From NCBI GenBank assembly GCA_965371245.1, contig CBDUXT010000016.1, positions 1 to 64,000 of the forward strand: a DNA stretch of 64,000 bases. Direction: 5' to 3'. The stretch is from CBDUXT01 sp965371245 (lineage in GTDB: Bacteria; Planctomycetota; Phycisphaerae; UBA1845). Of this stretch, positions 40,352 to 49,529 are shown piece by piece. The position numbers and the translations under genes are program-made. Position 1 is the stretch's first letter; each line of letters starts with the position of its first letter. Below the pieces are notes generated by a model, which saw only the letters and a list, made by a program, of their open reading frames with translations, was not told the DNA's origin and did not search any database.

Positions 40352-41857
40352 CTAGCGGACGGCCGGATGAGAAACGGTTGGATCATGGCCATGGATCGTC
40401 ATGAAGCGCAACGGCTCCAGCGCGAGGCGGACCTCTGACACGTTCTCCCCCTTCAGGAATCGAACCATGGTTTCAAGCACCTTGGGGTTGGGCATCATGT
40501 CCTCGTGCCCGGCGTGTTGCACCACGATGTGTGTGCCCTTGCCAAAGCCAGGCATGAGCTTTTCGGTGAAGTGCGGGGGTGTTCGGCCGTCGAGCGTTCC
40601 GCTGAAAAACAGCGTGGGCACGTCGGTCACCAGCGGTGCCCGATGCGTGTCACCCAGTTCGGAAATTCCCCACGCGTCGTTGATCTCGGGCCAGGGGCCG
40701 TTGTTGGCCAGTCCGAAGACGGACGTCTTGGCTTCCTCTCGGACGCGCGCCCATCGCTCCTTGGATGCTCCGCACGCGCCGCGCATCACAAGCATCATGC
40801 CGGGAAGCTGGGTGAATTGCATGTAGCGCTTTCGCACGAACCAACGGAGAATCGAAGGATCATCCTGCTGGATCGAGTACAACAGGCGCGGAAAAACGGG
40901 AATGTCGCTGGTGTCTCCGAAATCCAAAGTGGTGATCAGGCGCAGGCCGAAGGCTCCGACGCGAATGTGAACGCGCCGTTTCGTCCGACTGTCCCTGAAG
41001 ACCACATCCATCGGTTTGGCCTCGAGCTTGGCCAGCACGCTCTTGAGAAGCGCCATCATGTCGGGCACGTCGCGATTCACGTTCGAGTCCTTGGCCGCCA
41101 GATCCGAGAGCATTTGGAAGTGCTTGTCACCGTCCAGCGGCAGCTTCGTCATCTGGTCGGGTCCGGCCGACCCGACAAACACCGCCCGGTTGACGTGCGC
41201 GCCATGCCGCCGAAGGACGCTCATGCCCAGGTGGGTGCCATAGCTGTGTCCCAGCAGGTTGATCTTCTCGGCGCCCAAGGCGATGCGCAGGTCGTTGACG
41301 TCGTCCGCGCTCTGGACGGTGTTGTACGCGCTCAGGTCCACGCCCATCTCACGGAAATGAGCCGCGGCTCGCCGGCTGGGTCCGGCGAGGGAGCCAACGA
41401 GGGACTCGCGATCCTTGAAGAGATCGACCGGCGCGAGTTTCAAGGATTTCCAAGTCAGATTCGGCCTGGACCGCCCCGTGCCGCGCTGGTCGAGCAGGAT
41501 GACGTCACCCACCTCGAGCAACTGTCGCCACATGGCGGTTCGCACCATCGGGGTGGCCGGGCTGCCCGGACCGCCGGCGAGGTAGATCAGCGGCGGACCG
41601 ACGTTCTCCGATCGGCTCAAGAGTCGCAGGAAAGCCAGCTCGATCAGCTTGGAGTCGGGCTTGGTTCGGTTCTCGCGGACCCAAAGCGTTCCATACTCCG
41701 GCTGGAACCGCATTCCGTCGATCACGACGTAGGCGATCGGGTTCAGCGCAACCTCACCGGCCTCGTGAATCTGCCCCGAAGCGCTCGTCACCGCCACCCA
41801 AAGAGTGGCCGCCGCCAGGAGCCTCGCGGCCGGCTTCCTCGTCATCATACTCGTCAT
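40352..41857 (-). CDS. Secreted alpha/beta hydrolase, S33 peptidase-like
   Basis: 501 residues, ATG at 41857 with AAAGGAAG upstream. Signal peptide at 1-28 (LLAAATLWVAVTSASG). The hydrolase core starts with LIYLAGGPGSPA (oxyanion HGGP-type) and VILLDQRGTGRSRPNL. The nucleophile Ser is in LLGHSYGTHLGMSV, the Asp in FFSGTLDGRTPP and the His in VQHAGHEDM. This is the pattern of proline iminopeptidase/tripeptidyl aminopeptidase-like enzymes of family S33, with a helical cap in the middle. Natural substrate unknown; periplasmic. Confidence 0.88.
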   Translation of the reverse strand: MTSMMTRKPAARLLAAATLWVAVTSASGQIHEAGEVALNPIAYVVIDGMRFQPEYGTLWVRENRTKPDSKLIELAFLRLLSRSENVGPPLIYLAGGPGSPATPMVRTAMWRQLLEVGDVILLDQRGTGRSRPNLTWKSLKLAPVDLFKDRESLVGSLAGPSRRAAAHFREMGVDLSAYNTVQSADDVNDLRIALGAEKINLLGHSYGTHLGMSVLRRHGAHVNRAVFVGSAGPDQMTKLPLDGDKHFQMLSDLAAKDSNVNRDVPDMMALLKSVLAKLEAKPMDVVFRDSRTKRRVHIRVGAFGLRLITTLDFGDTSDIPVFPRLLYSIQQDDPSILRWFVRKRYMQFTQLPGMMLVMRGACGASKERWARVREEAKTSVFGLANNGPWPEINDAWGISELGDTHRAPLVTDVPTLFFSGTLDGRTPPHFTEKLMPGFGKGTHIVVQHAGHEDMMPNPKVLETMVRFLKGENVSEVRLALEPLRFMTIHGHDPTVSHPAVR

Positions 41858-42018
41858 TCGTTTGCTTCCTTTCAGAACAATCCCGCGATCATTATACGCG
41901 AAGATGGGCCTGAGTGAATCACTGGATCGGGGCGAAGCGTTACGTGGCCCAGCCGCAACCGCGGAGCGTGTTGGACGTACAATGCTTGGACCGACGAATC
42001 CGGGACTGTTTCCGCACC

Positions 42019-43134
42019 ATGACGGGACCCAATCCGGTGAAATGCCTACGCGCCCAGATAGCCTTGCTTCTTGCGGCGGCCACGCTCATCTCCGTCGCCG
42101 GCGCCAGCTTCCTACGAAGCTTCGACTGGTCTGCATCGCCGTGGGAAGGCGTGGCCTGTCACGTCGCCATCCGCGACGGCAACGTGCGGATCATACGGAT
42201 GACGGCTGTTTCCGTGGCTTCGCACATCGGCGTGTCACCGCTGGAGAGGCACATTGCCCAACAGCGCCAGGTTCCGACGAAGGCGTTCCAATGGGATAGT
42301 GAGACGAGGACGCTGTCCGACACGACGCGTGTGTACGACACGATCATCGGACTGACGCTCTTCGCGCCGGCCTATCTCGCGATCTTCGCCAGCGTCGTTC
42401 TGGTTCCTCTTGTCCGCCGGCCATCACACGGTCGCCTTTTGATAGGTGAGCTGTGGAGACCGTCCAACCGCCGCACGATCGGCCGGCGGATTCTCGGATG
42501 GTGCCGCCGCGGAGCGATGGCGGTACTTGTGTTTGTCGCCGGGCTCTTCGCGATAGTGTGGGCTCAAAGTCATGGTCTTCTCTCCGGTCTGTCGATTCGA
42601 CAGTACGCGGTCGGTCCGCTCCGGATTAAATCCTGGGGCCCCATCGTTTCGATTAGCGGCTCGGAAGAGTTGGTCGATCCGTTCGTTGTTCTCCGGACCG
42701 AGCAAGGAATTATAAACCTAGCCGGCTACGTTCGCGTCCCCAAGGCGTGGCCACAACCTGATCACAGCCTCCACTGGAGCGCGTTCCGTTGGCGAGTCAG
42801 CGGCCCTTTCACAGTCCGTTGCGGGCTTGGGCTTCCGCAATTCACGCAGGAGCAGCTAGCTTACTTTGGCAGGACCAACCCGGTACGGATCTCCGCGAGC
42901 GCACCTCTTTGGGCGCCGACCGCACTGTTTTCCGCCTGGCCTCTGTGGGCGTTCTTCCGCGGGCCGTGGCGCCGCTCGGGACGCCGAGCCGACGGTATTT
43001 GCCTTCAATGTGGCTACGATCTAACCGGGCTAACCGAGCCGCGATGCCCCGAATGTGGCACACCATTTGAGCCCTCGGATCAACTCGACCCGATCGAGCA
43101 ACCCGCGGCGATGCGCAAAGTTTGTCACGGATAG
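42019..43134 (+). CDS. Membrane protein with C-terminal CGYDL zinc ribbon
   Basis: About 371 residues from the ATG at 42019; a GTG at 41914 would extend it. One helix near the start (LRAQIALLLAAATLISVAGASF), two in the middle (VYDTIIGLTLFAPAYLAIFASVVLV; GAMAVLVFVAGLFAIVW) and one late (LWAPTALFSAWPLWAFF). It ends with GICLQCGYDLTGLTEPRCPECGTPF (~328-352), four cysteines in two pairs, a ribbon that recurs at the ends of many planctomycete membrane proteins. The function is unknown. Confidence 0.78.
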   Translation: MTGPNPVKCLRAQIALLLAAATLISVAGASFLRSFDWSASPWEGVACHVAIRDGNVRIIRMTAVSVASHIGVSPLERHIAQQRQVPTKAFQWDSETRTLSDTTRVYDTIIGLTLFAPAYLAIFASVVLVPLVRRPSHGRLLIGELWRPSNRRTIGRRILGWCRRGAMAVLVFVAGLFAIVWAQSHGLLSGLSIRQYAVGPLRIKSWGPIVSISGSEELVDPFVVLRTEQGIINLAGYVRVPKAWPQPDHSLHWSAFRWRVSGPFTVRCGLGLPQFTQEQLAYFGRTNPVRISASAPLWAPTALFSAWPLWAFFRGPWRRSGRRADGICLQCGYDLTGLTEPRCPECGTPFEPSDQLDPIEQPAAMRKVCHG

Positions 43135-43261
43135 CGAAGAATCGAGGTTGGCGCCTGGAGGGAGTAATGTCAAGGCGGCGACTCAGGGGCGGGCGGCGCT
43201 TGTGCCTCGGGCTCGGGTGGAGTACGCGTTCGCTTCAGACCGCATCAGTCGCCGGAGTCTC

Positions 43262-43290
43262 CATGCCCGCGCTTCGCTTGGGCATGCCAC
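43262..43290. repeat. Single REP, CATGCCCGCGCTTCGC type
   Basis: CATGCCCGCGCTTCGCTTGG followed by GCATGCCAC. Stem CATGCCC/GGGCATG with the CATGCCAC end of the transposase-linked family. It lies in the spacer between the zinc-ribbon gene and the metH end. Confidence 0.6.
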
Positions 43291-43374
43291 ACGCCGTCCA
43301 ACCCGCAGGCGGAGCCTGGTGCGCAAGCCACGAGTGCTACGCTTCGTCCCTGCGAACAGCGGGCGGTAGGCGAA

Positions 43375-46300
43375 TCATCGCACGTTGAAATACTTCGCCT
43401 GCCGGTGATGAGTGATCAGGGCGGTGGTGCTCTGCTCGGGCTCAAGCTGGAACTCTTCACTGAGGGTCACGCCGATGCGCTCCGGCTTAAGCAATGGCCA
43501 CAGCTTGACCTGGTCCTCCAGCCGCGGGCAGGCGGGGTAGCCGAAGCTGTATCGCGAGCCCTGGTAGCGCTGCTTGAAGATCTCCTGCTTGACGCGCGCG
43601 TCGGAATCGGCGATGCCCCACTCGACGCGGACCTGTTTGTGGATGTACTCGGCGAGCGCCTCGGCCAGCTCAACGCCCAAGCCGTGGAGGTGCAGGTAAT
43701 CGACGTACTTGTCCGCGGCGAACCACTCGCGTGCCACGTCGCTGACGCGCCGGCCGACGGTGACGATCATGAAGCCGGCCACATCCACGACACCACTGGA
43801 AATCGGCGAGAAAAAATCGCTGAGACACCAATACGGCGGCTTGCCCATGCGCGGGAAGTCGAACCGGGCGACCTCCAGGTCGCGGCGCTTGGGGTCGTAC
43901 ACAATCAGCGTGTCGCCCTCGGACTGCACCGGCCAGAAGCCGTAGACGGCCTGTGGCAAGAGGATGTCCTCGCGCTGGCATCGCTCGACCAGCTCGCGAA
44001 GGATGGGTCGCACGTCGGTGCCGATGTATCGCTTAAACTCTTCCGGGCTGCGACGGTTCTTGCGATAACCCCATTGCACCTGGAACAGCATGTTTTCGTT
44101 GAGGTACGCCAGGGCGGCTTTGGGCTCGATGTGCTCGACCACGCGGGTGCCGAAAAACGGCGGCTCGGGCACCGGCTCCTCGCGGGAGATGTCCGACCGG
44201 GGCGGTGTGAATCCGTGCCGCTCGGAGGCCTCCTCGTGCAGGTCTCGTGGCCCGGGTCGGGGGGCGTCGTCTTCGCTAACGCGCGCGGCGGCTGAGGTAG
44301 CCCTTCTGGACGCCGTTGAATGGACCACCGGCGGTAGGCCGGCCGTACCGGCCATGATCGAGTCCATCAGGCTCAGCCCGGCGAAGGCGTCCTTGGCATA
44401 GAAGAGTGGTCCGTCGTATTCCGGTCGCAGGTCCTGCTCGACGTACTTGCGCGTCAGGGCGGCGCCGCCGAGGATGACGGGCACGTCGATGGCCCGCTCG
44501 TTGAGCACGGGTAGATTCTCGCGCATCACCACGGTTGATTTCACGAGCAGGCCTGACATACCAATGGCATCGGCGTCGTACTTGTGGAAAGCCTCGATGA
44601 TGTTGTTGATCGGCTGCTTGATGCCGAGGTTGTAGACCTTGTAGCCGTTGTTGGTCAGGATGATATCGACGAGATTCTTGCCGATGTCATGCACGTCGCC
44701 TCGAACCGTCGCCAGAACGATCGAACCCTTGCCGCCGCTGTCCGCCTTGTCCATGTAGGGCTCGAGATGGCGTACCGAGGCCTTCATCGTCTCGGCCGAC
44801 TGGAGCACGAAGGGTAGCTGCATCTGGCCGGCCGCAAACAGATCGCCCACCGTCTTCATCCCATCGAGCAGGATTTCGTTGACGATGTCCAGCGGGCGCT
44901 GGGTGAGCATGGCCTCGTCGAGGTCCTCTTCCAGACCGGTTCGATCGCCGTTGATGATGCGCGCCTTGAGCCGAGCCTCTACGGTTCTGTGCTCTTTCTC
45001 CTCTTCCGGCGGCGCGGCGCCGGCCTCGTCAAAGGCCGCGAGCAACTCGTGCAGCGGATCGTACCCTTCGCGCCGACGGTCATGGATCAAGTCCTCGGCC
45101 AGTCGGCGGTGCGGGTCCTCGATCTTGAACAGCGGCAGGATACCCGTGGCGTGAAGGATGGCCGCGTCCAGTCCCTGCTTACGGGCGTGGTGCAAAAACA
45201 CGCTGTTGAGCACCCGACGCGCCGGCGGCTTGATCCCGAAGCTGATGTTGCTGAGCCCCAGCAGCGTATGCGCGCCGGGGCAGGCTTCTTTGATGCGCCC
45301 GATCGACTTCAGCGTTTCGTGTCCCAGGCACCGGTCGTCCTCGTTGCCGGTGCATATGGTGAACGTCAGCGGGTCGAAGATCAGGTCTTCGGCGTGAAGA
45401 CCGTGCCGCTTCGTGCAAAGGTCGAAAATGCGCCGGGCGATTTCGACCTTGCGTTCGCACGTCTTGGCCATCCCCTCTTCGTCGATGGTCAGGGCGATGA
45501 CGGCCGCTCCGTACCGCTTGGCCAATTGGCACACCTGGTCGAGCCGGTCCTCGCCGTCTTCGAGATTGATCGAGTTGATGATGCACTTTCCGCCGGCCAG
45601 CTTGAGCGACGCCTCGATGACCGGCACTTCGGTGCTGTCAATCACCAGGGGCGCGGTCACATCAGTGACCAGCCGGCGCAGCAGGGTCTCCATGTCGGCC
45701 GTTTCGTCGCGTCCGACATAGGCGGCACAAACATCCAACAGGTGACTGCCGTGCCCCACCTGCTCACGGGCCATCTTGACCATGCCGTCGATGTCGCCGG
45801 CGCCTAGCAGTTCGCGGAACTTCTTGGATCCGTTCGCGTTGGTTCGTTCGCCGATGGCGAGGACGGCGTTTTCCTGGCGAAGCGAAACCGCCTGATAGAG
45901 GCTCGAGACGCTGGGCTCGCTCGTCACGCGCCGCGGCGTCGGCGTTTTCCCCGAGACGGCATCCACCACGGCGGCCATGTGCGCCGGCGTGGTTCCGCAA
46001 CACCCGCCGACAATGTTGACCCCGTCCTGCTCGACGAACTCGGCAAGCCATTTCGCCAGCTCCTGCGGCGTCAGGGCGTAGTAGGGCTTGCCATCGACAA
46101 GCTGGGGCAAGCCTGCGTTGGGTTGAACGACAAGAACACGCTCGCAGTTGGCGCCAAGGTAGCGAACGTGCTCGCTCATTTCCTGTGGCCCGGTCGCACA
46201 GTTCAGCCCCAGACCCCCGACCTGGTCGTAGGCCTGAAGTGCCACAACCGCGGCAGCGATGTCCGTGCCGACGAGCATGGTGCCCGTGGTTTCGATCGTC

Positions 46301-46872
46301 ACCGTACAGATGATGGGCACGCGCCGACCCTTCTCGGCCATGGCATCGGTCGCGGCTACAATGGCGCACTTGGCCTGAAGGATGTCCTGGCAGGTCTCGA
46401 TGACCAGGGCATCCACGCCGCCGTCGATCAGACCGCGCGCCTGCTCGCGGTAGCTGTCGTGGAGTATGTCCCAGGTCGCTTGCCGCAACGACGGCAGCTT
46501 GGTTCCCGGACCCATCGAGCCGACGGTGAACCGTGGTCGCGCGGGTTTCTCGAAGGCCGCACATGCCTCGCGCGCCAGCTGGGCGGCGCGTTTGTTGATT
46601 TCGTAGGTCTTTTCGGAGAGCCCGAACTCATCGAACACGACCTTGTTGGCCCCGAACGTGTTGGTCAAAACCGCGTCGCAGCCCACGGAAAGAAAGGAGC
46701 GATGAATCTCGCGCACCACGTCCGGGCGCGTAAGCACAAGGATCTCGGTGCAGTTTTCCAGATCGTTGAAGTCCGACAAGGGCAGGTCGTGCTGGTGAAC
46801 GCTTGTGCCCATGGCGCCGTCGAAGACCAGGACGCGCTGCTTGGCGAGTTCGAGGATGTCGGGCTTTTTCAT
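43375..46872 (-). CDS. metH: Cobalamin-dependent methionine synthase
   Basis: 1165 residues with all four MetH modules. The homocysteine domain has LNCATGPQEM (~225) and GGCCGTTPAHM (~300), which give the three zinc Cys. The methyltetrahydrofolate domain starts at LAIGERTNANGSKKFREL (~335). The B12 domain has DVHDIGKN (~725), with the cobalt-binding His, and GGAALTRKYVE. A ~50-residue Pro/Glu/Arg-rich linker precedes the activation domain, which has RYSFGYPACPRLEDQ and PERIGVTLSEEFQLEPEQSTTALI near the end. It makes methionine from homocysteine with B12. I see no cobalamin or SAM riboswitch upstream. Confidence 0.97.
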   Translation of the reverse strand: MKKPDILELAKQRVLVFDGAMGTSVHQHDLPLSDFNDLENCTEILVLTRPDVVREIHRSFLSVGCDAVLTNTFGANKVVFDEFGLSEKTYEINKRAAQLAREACAAFEKPARPRFTVGSMGPGTKLPSLRQATWDILHDSYREQARGLIDGGVDALVIETCQDILQAKCAIVAATDAMAEKGRRVPIICTVTIETTGTMLVGTDIAAAVVALQAYDQVGGLGLNCATGPQEMSEHVRYLGANCERVLVVQPNAGLPQLVDGKPYYALTPQELAKWLAEFVEQDGVNIVGGCCGTTPAHMAAVVDAVSGKTPTPRRVTSEPSVSSLYQAVSLRQENAVLAIGERTNANGSKKFRELLGAGDIDGMVKMAREQVGHGSHLLDVCAAYVGRDETADMETLLRRLVTDVTAPLVIDSTEVPVIEASLKLAGGKCIINSINLEDGEDRLDQVCQLAKRYGAAVIALTIDEEGMAKTCERKVEIARRIFDLCTKRHGLHAEDLIFDPLTFTICTGNEDDRCLGHETLKSIGRIKEACPGAHTLLGLSNISFGIKPPARRVLNSVFLHHARKQGLDAAILHATGILPLFKIEDPHRRLAEDLIHDRRREGYDPLHELLAAFDEAGAAPPEEEKEHRTVEARLKARIINGDRTGLEEDLDEAMLTQRPLDIVNEILLDGMKTVGDLFAAGQMQLPFVLQSAETMKASVRHLEPYMDKADSGGKGSIVLATVRGDVHDIGKNLVDIILTNNGYKVYNLGIKQPINNIIEAFHKYDADAIGMSGLLVKSTVVMRENLPVLNERAIDVPVILGGAALTRKYVEQDLRPEYDGPLFYAKDAFAGLSLMDSIMAGTAGLPPVVHSTASRRATSAAARVSEDDAPRPGPRDLHEEASERHGFTPPRSDISREEPVPEPPFFGTRVVEHIEPKAALAYLNENMLFQVQWGYRKNRRSPEEFKRYIGTDVRPILRELVERCQREDILLPQAVYGFWPVQSEGDTLIVYDPKRRDLEVARFDFPRMGKPPYWCLSDFFSPISSGVVDVAGFMIVTVGRRVSDVAREWFAADKYVDYLHLHGLGVELAEALAEYIHKQVRVEWGIADSDARVKQEIFKQRYQGSRYSFGYPACPRLEDQVKLWPLLKPERIGVTLSEEFQLEPEQSTTALITHHRQAKYFNVR

Positions 46873-46955
46873 AGGGGTCTCTGGGACGGGTCCGCAAACG
46901 ATGACGTGACTGTTCCGGTGGGTGTCTCGTGTTCGACCGGCCGGTCGCGCCTCGG

Positions 46956-47014
46956 GTAGGGCGGGCTATTGCCCGCCTTGTTTTTGTCGAACGGCGGGCA
47001 AGAGCCCGCCCTAT
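46956..47014. repeat. REPIN, GGCGGGCTATTGCCCGCC type
   Basis: GTAGGGCGGGCTATTGCCCG and, 15 bases on, GGCGGGCAAGAGCCCGCCCT. The two hairpins are inverted copies joined by TTGTTTTTGTCGAAC. Close relatives are at 55833-55892 and inside 36856-37027. Confidence 0.8.
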
Positions 47015-47126
47015 GTTTCTTATGTCACATCTTCGGCGACGGGGCCAACCTCTTGACAGAAATAATCTTACCGATGGCCCTCCTCTTGTCAAAACCGGGG
47101 ATGAGCCTTTGAACGGTGCAGCCGGA

Positions 47127-48074
47127 TCACGAGCCCCGGGTTGTCGTCACCTCGCGGAAGTAGGCCACCGTCTTCGCCAGACCATCTTTCAGCGAGACAC
47201 CGGGCTCCCAGTCAAGTCGCTGCTTGGCCCGCGTGCTGTCGGGGCGCCGCCGGACCGGGTCGTTGATCGGTAACGGGAAACGCTCCACGTCGAGCTTCCG
47301 GCCGATCAGTTCGCCCAGGCACGCGACGACGTCGTTCATCGACCGTTCGTCGGCGCTGCCCAGGTTGACCGGTTCGTTCGCGCCGTCTTCCTCGTATTCC
47401 ATCAGGCGGACCAGACCCCCGATCAGATCATCGACATAGCAGAAGCATCGCGTCTGCGAACCGTCACCATAGATCGTCAAGGGCTCCCCCTTGATCGCTT
47501 GCACGATGAAGTTCGAGATCACCCGGCCGTCGCCGACAGCCATGCGCGGCCCGTAGGTATTGAAGATGCGCGCGATGCGAATGTCAACGTCGTTTTGGCG
47601 GTGGTAGTCGACCATCAGCGTCTCGGCCACGCGCTTTCCCTCGTCGTAGCAGCTACGCGGCCCGATGGGGTTGACGTTGCCCCAGTAGGTCTCCTTCTGT
47701 GGATGCTCGGCCGGGTCGCCGTATACCTCGCTTGTGGAAGCCTGAAGAATGCGGGCCTTCACGCGCTTGGCCAGACCGAGCATGTTGAGCGTGCCCATGA
47801 CCGAGGTCTTCACGGTCTTGACCGGGTTGTACTGATAGTGAATGGGTGAGGCCGGACAGGCGAGATTGAAGATCCAGTCCACCTCGAGCAGGATCGGGTT
47901 GACCACGTCGTGGCGGACGAACTCGAAGTCGGGGCGACCGAGCAGGTGAGCGATGTTGTTCTTCGAGCCGGTGAACAGGTTATCGAGGGCGATCACGTCA
48001 TGCCCGTCGCCAAGCAGACGATCGCAAAGGTGGCTTCCCAGGAACCCCGCTCCGCCCGTGACAAGTGTACGCAT
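47127..48074 (-). CDS. UDP-glucuronate decarboxylase-like SDR (UDP-xylose synthase)
   Basis: 315 residues, extended short-chain dehydrogenase. NAD motif VTGGAGFLGSHLCDRL (5-20). Then DNLFTGSKNNIAHLL, FNLACPASPIHYQYNPVKTVKT, ASTSEVYGDP, and PRSCYDEGKRVAETL with the catalytic Tyr and Lys; FNTYGPRM and YGDGSQTRCFCYVDDLI. These segments are nearly identical to known UXS enzymes that convert UDP-glucuronate to UDP-xylose. Stop-to-start distance to the upstream aminotransferase is 27 bases, so both probably make nucleotide sugars for the polymer begun by the sugar transferase at 26338. Confidence 0.92.
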   Translation of the reverse strand: MRTLVTGGAGFLGSHLCDRLLGDGHDVIALDNLFTGSKNNIAHLLGRPDFEFVRHDVVNPILLEVDWIFNLACPASPIHYQYNPVKTVKTSVMGTLNMLGLAKRVKARILQASTSEVYGDPAEHPQKETYWGNVNPIGPRSCYDEGKRVAETLMVDYHRQNDVDIRIARIFNTYGPRMAVGDGRVISNFIVQAIKGEPLTIYGDGSQTRCFCYVDDLIGGLVRLMEYEEDGANEPVNLGSADERSMNDVVACLGELIGRKLDVERFPLPINDPVRRRPDSTRAKQRLDWEPGVSLKDGLAKTVAYFREVTTTRGS

Positions 48075-48101
48075 CGTGAGTCTCCCAACGCCGTCTTGCG
48101 G

Positions 48102-49250
48102 CTAGCTCGCAGGTACACCCGTCCGATCAACCGTACCCACCGGGTCGCCCGCCAAGGCGCCTGCACCGCAAAACTCGCGAACCGACGCGGCCACGTGCCG
48201 TTGATCGTCATCGCTCAGCATCGGGTGGCACGGCAGGGAAAGGATTCGCTCGCACGTTCGCTCAGCGACCGGGAACGAGCCCGGCTTGTGACCAAGCGAG
48301 GCGAAGCACGGCTGAAGATGAAGCGGCATGGGGTAGTATACGCCCGTCGCGATGCCGCGATCCTTCAGGAACGTCGCCAACTCGTCGCGGCGATCGGTGA
48401 GAATGGAATAGTGGTGGTAGACGGGCTCGTGACCCGCCGGCACGAATGGCGTGGATACGCCGGTGCCCGCAAGCATCTCGTCGTAGCGCGCGGCGTTTGC
48501 GCGTCGCAGCCGCGAAAACTCGGCCAGGTGCTTCAGCTTGACCAGGAGAATGGCCGCCTTCATCGTGTCGAGCCGGAAGTTGCCGCCGACGCGGTCGTGG
48601 ACATACGTCCCGGACTGTCCCTGATTGCGAAGCTGCCGGGCGATGGCCGCCAGGTCCGAGTCGCTCGTCAGAATCATCCCGCCTTCACCAAAGCCGCCCA
48701 GGTTCTTCGACGGATAGGTCGAAAAGCACGACACGCGCCCAAGCGTTCCGGCCGATCGACCGTGATAGGTCGCGTCGATCGCCTGCGCGGCGTCTTCGAT
48801 GACGGTAAGGCCCGCTCGGGCGGCTGCCTCGTTGATGGCGTCCATTTCCGCGCACTGACCGAACACGTGGACGGCGATGATCGCCTTGGTCCGGTCGGTG
48901 ATCGCCGCCTGCGTCTTCGTCGGGTCCAGATTGAAGGTGCGCTCGTCGATGTCCACGAAGACCGGCCTTGCACCGACGCGCCACACGGCGCCGGCCGTGG
49001 CGAAGAACGTAAACGAGGGAACCATCACCTCGTCGCCGGCACCGATCTCCAGAGCCATCAGCGTACAGAGCAGCGCATCCGTCCCGCTGCTGACCGCGAC
49101 ACAATTGGTGACGCCGACGCGTTCGCAGAGCGCCCGCTCGAGTTCGCCGACGGCCGGGCCGTTGATGAACTGCTGGCTCTCAAGCACGGCGATCGCCGAA
49201 GCCCGGACCTCGTCCCCAAGTAGTTTGAACTCAGCAGGCAAATCCAGCAT
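48102..49250 (-). CDS. DegT/DnrJ/EryC1/StrS-type sugar aminotransferase
   Basis: 382 residues from the ATG at 49250, chosen because AGAAGGG lies 6 bases upstream and MLDLPAEFKLLGDEV is the usual N-terminus; starts at 49265 and 49310 are in frame. PLP-fold motifs: SQQFINGPAVGELE, VSSGTDALLCTLMAL, VPSFTFFATAGAVWRVGARPVFVDID, VIEDAAQAIDATYHGR, and FSTYPSKNLGGFGEGGM, whose Lys binds PLP. GNFRLDTMKAAILLVKL is also typical. It transfers an amino group to a keto nucleotide sugar. It is directly upstream of the UXS-like gene. Confidence 0.9.
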   Translation of the reverse strand: MLDLPAEFKLLGDEVRASAIAVLESQQFINGPAVGELERALCERVGVTNCVAVSSGTDALLCTLMALEIGAGDEVMVPSFTFFATAGAVWRVGARPVFVDIDERTFNLDPTKTQAAITDRTKAIIAVHVFGQCAEMDAINEAAARAGLTVIEDAAQAIDATYHGRSAGTLGRVSCFSTYPSKNLGGFGEGGMILTSDSDLAAIARQLRNQGQSGTYVHDRVGGNFRLDTMKAAILLVKLKHLAEFSRLRRANAARYDEMLAGTGVSTPFVPAGHEPVYHHYSILTDRRDELATFLKDRGIATGVYYPMPLHLQPCFASLGHKPGSFPVAERTCERILSLPCHPMLSDDDQRHVAASVREFCGAGALAGDPVGTVDRTGVPAS

Positions 49251-49529
49251 GGATACCCTTCTCATCGGATCATCCGGTTGAACAGGTGTCGCGTGCGAAT
49301 CGGCACGCATCACGGACACACAATCTTCGGGTCGATACAACGGTGGCGAGTATAGAAACGGGCGCCGAAAACGGCAAGATCAAGCCATCGAGGCCCCCGC
49401 TTCTGATGATTTTGACAGGCCGGGCCACCCCGCTACGTCTTAGGTAGAGAGACAAGTAGACAGACGCGGTCTCCGGTGAGCGCCCGCTTCCCGCTCTGCC
49501 CGCGTAAACCACGAACGAGAGCCCACGAG

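Noticed and set aside
40505..41917. Long plus-strand open frame opposite the S33-type hydrolase
   Set aside because: Shadow frame; the minus-strand protein has a signal peptide, triad and ribosome binding site.
46873..47126. Riboswitch upstream of metH
   Set aside because: The gap contains a REPIN; I could not find a B12-box or a SAM or SAH aptamer core.
47910..49223. Plus-strand open frame opposite the aminotransferase
   Set aside because: Shadow of the DegT-type gene, which has the PLP lysine motif and a ribosome binding site.
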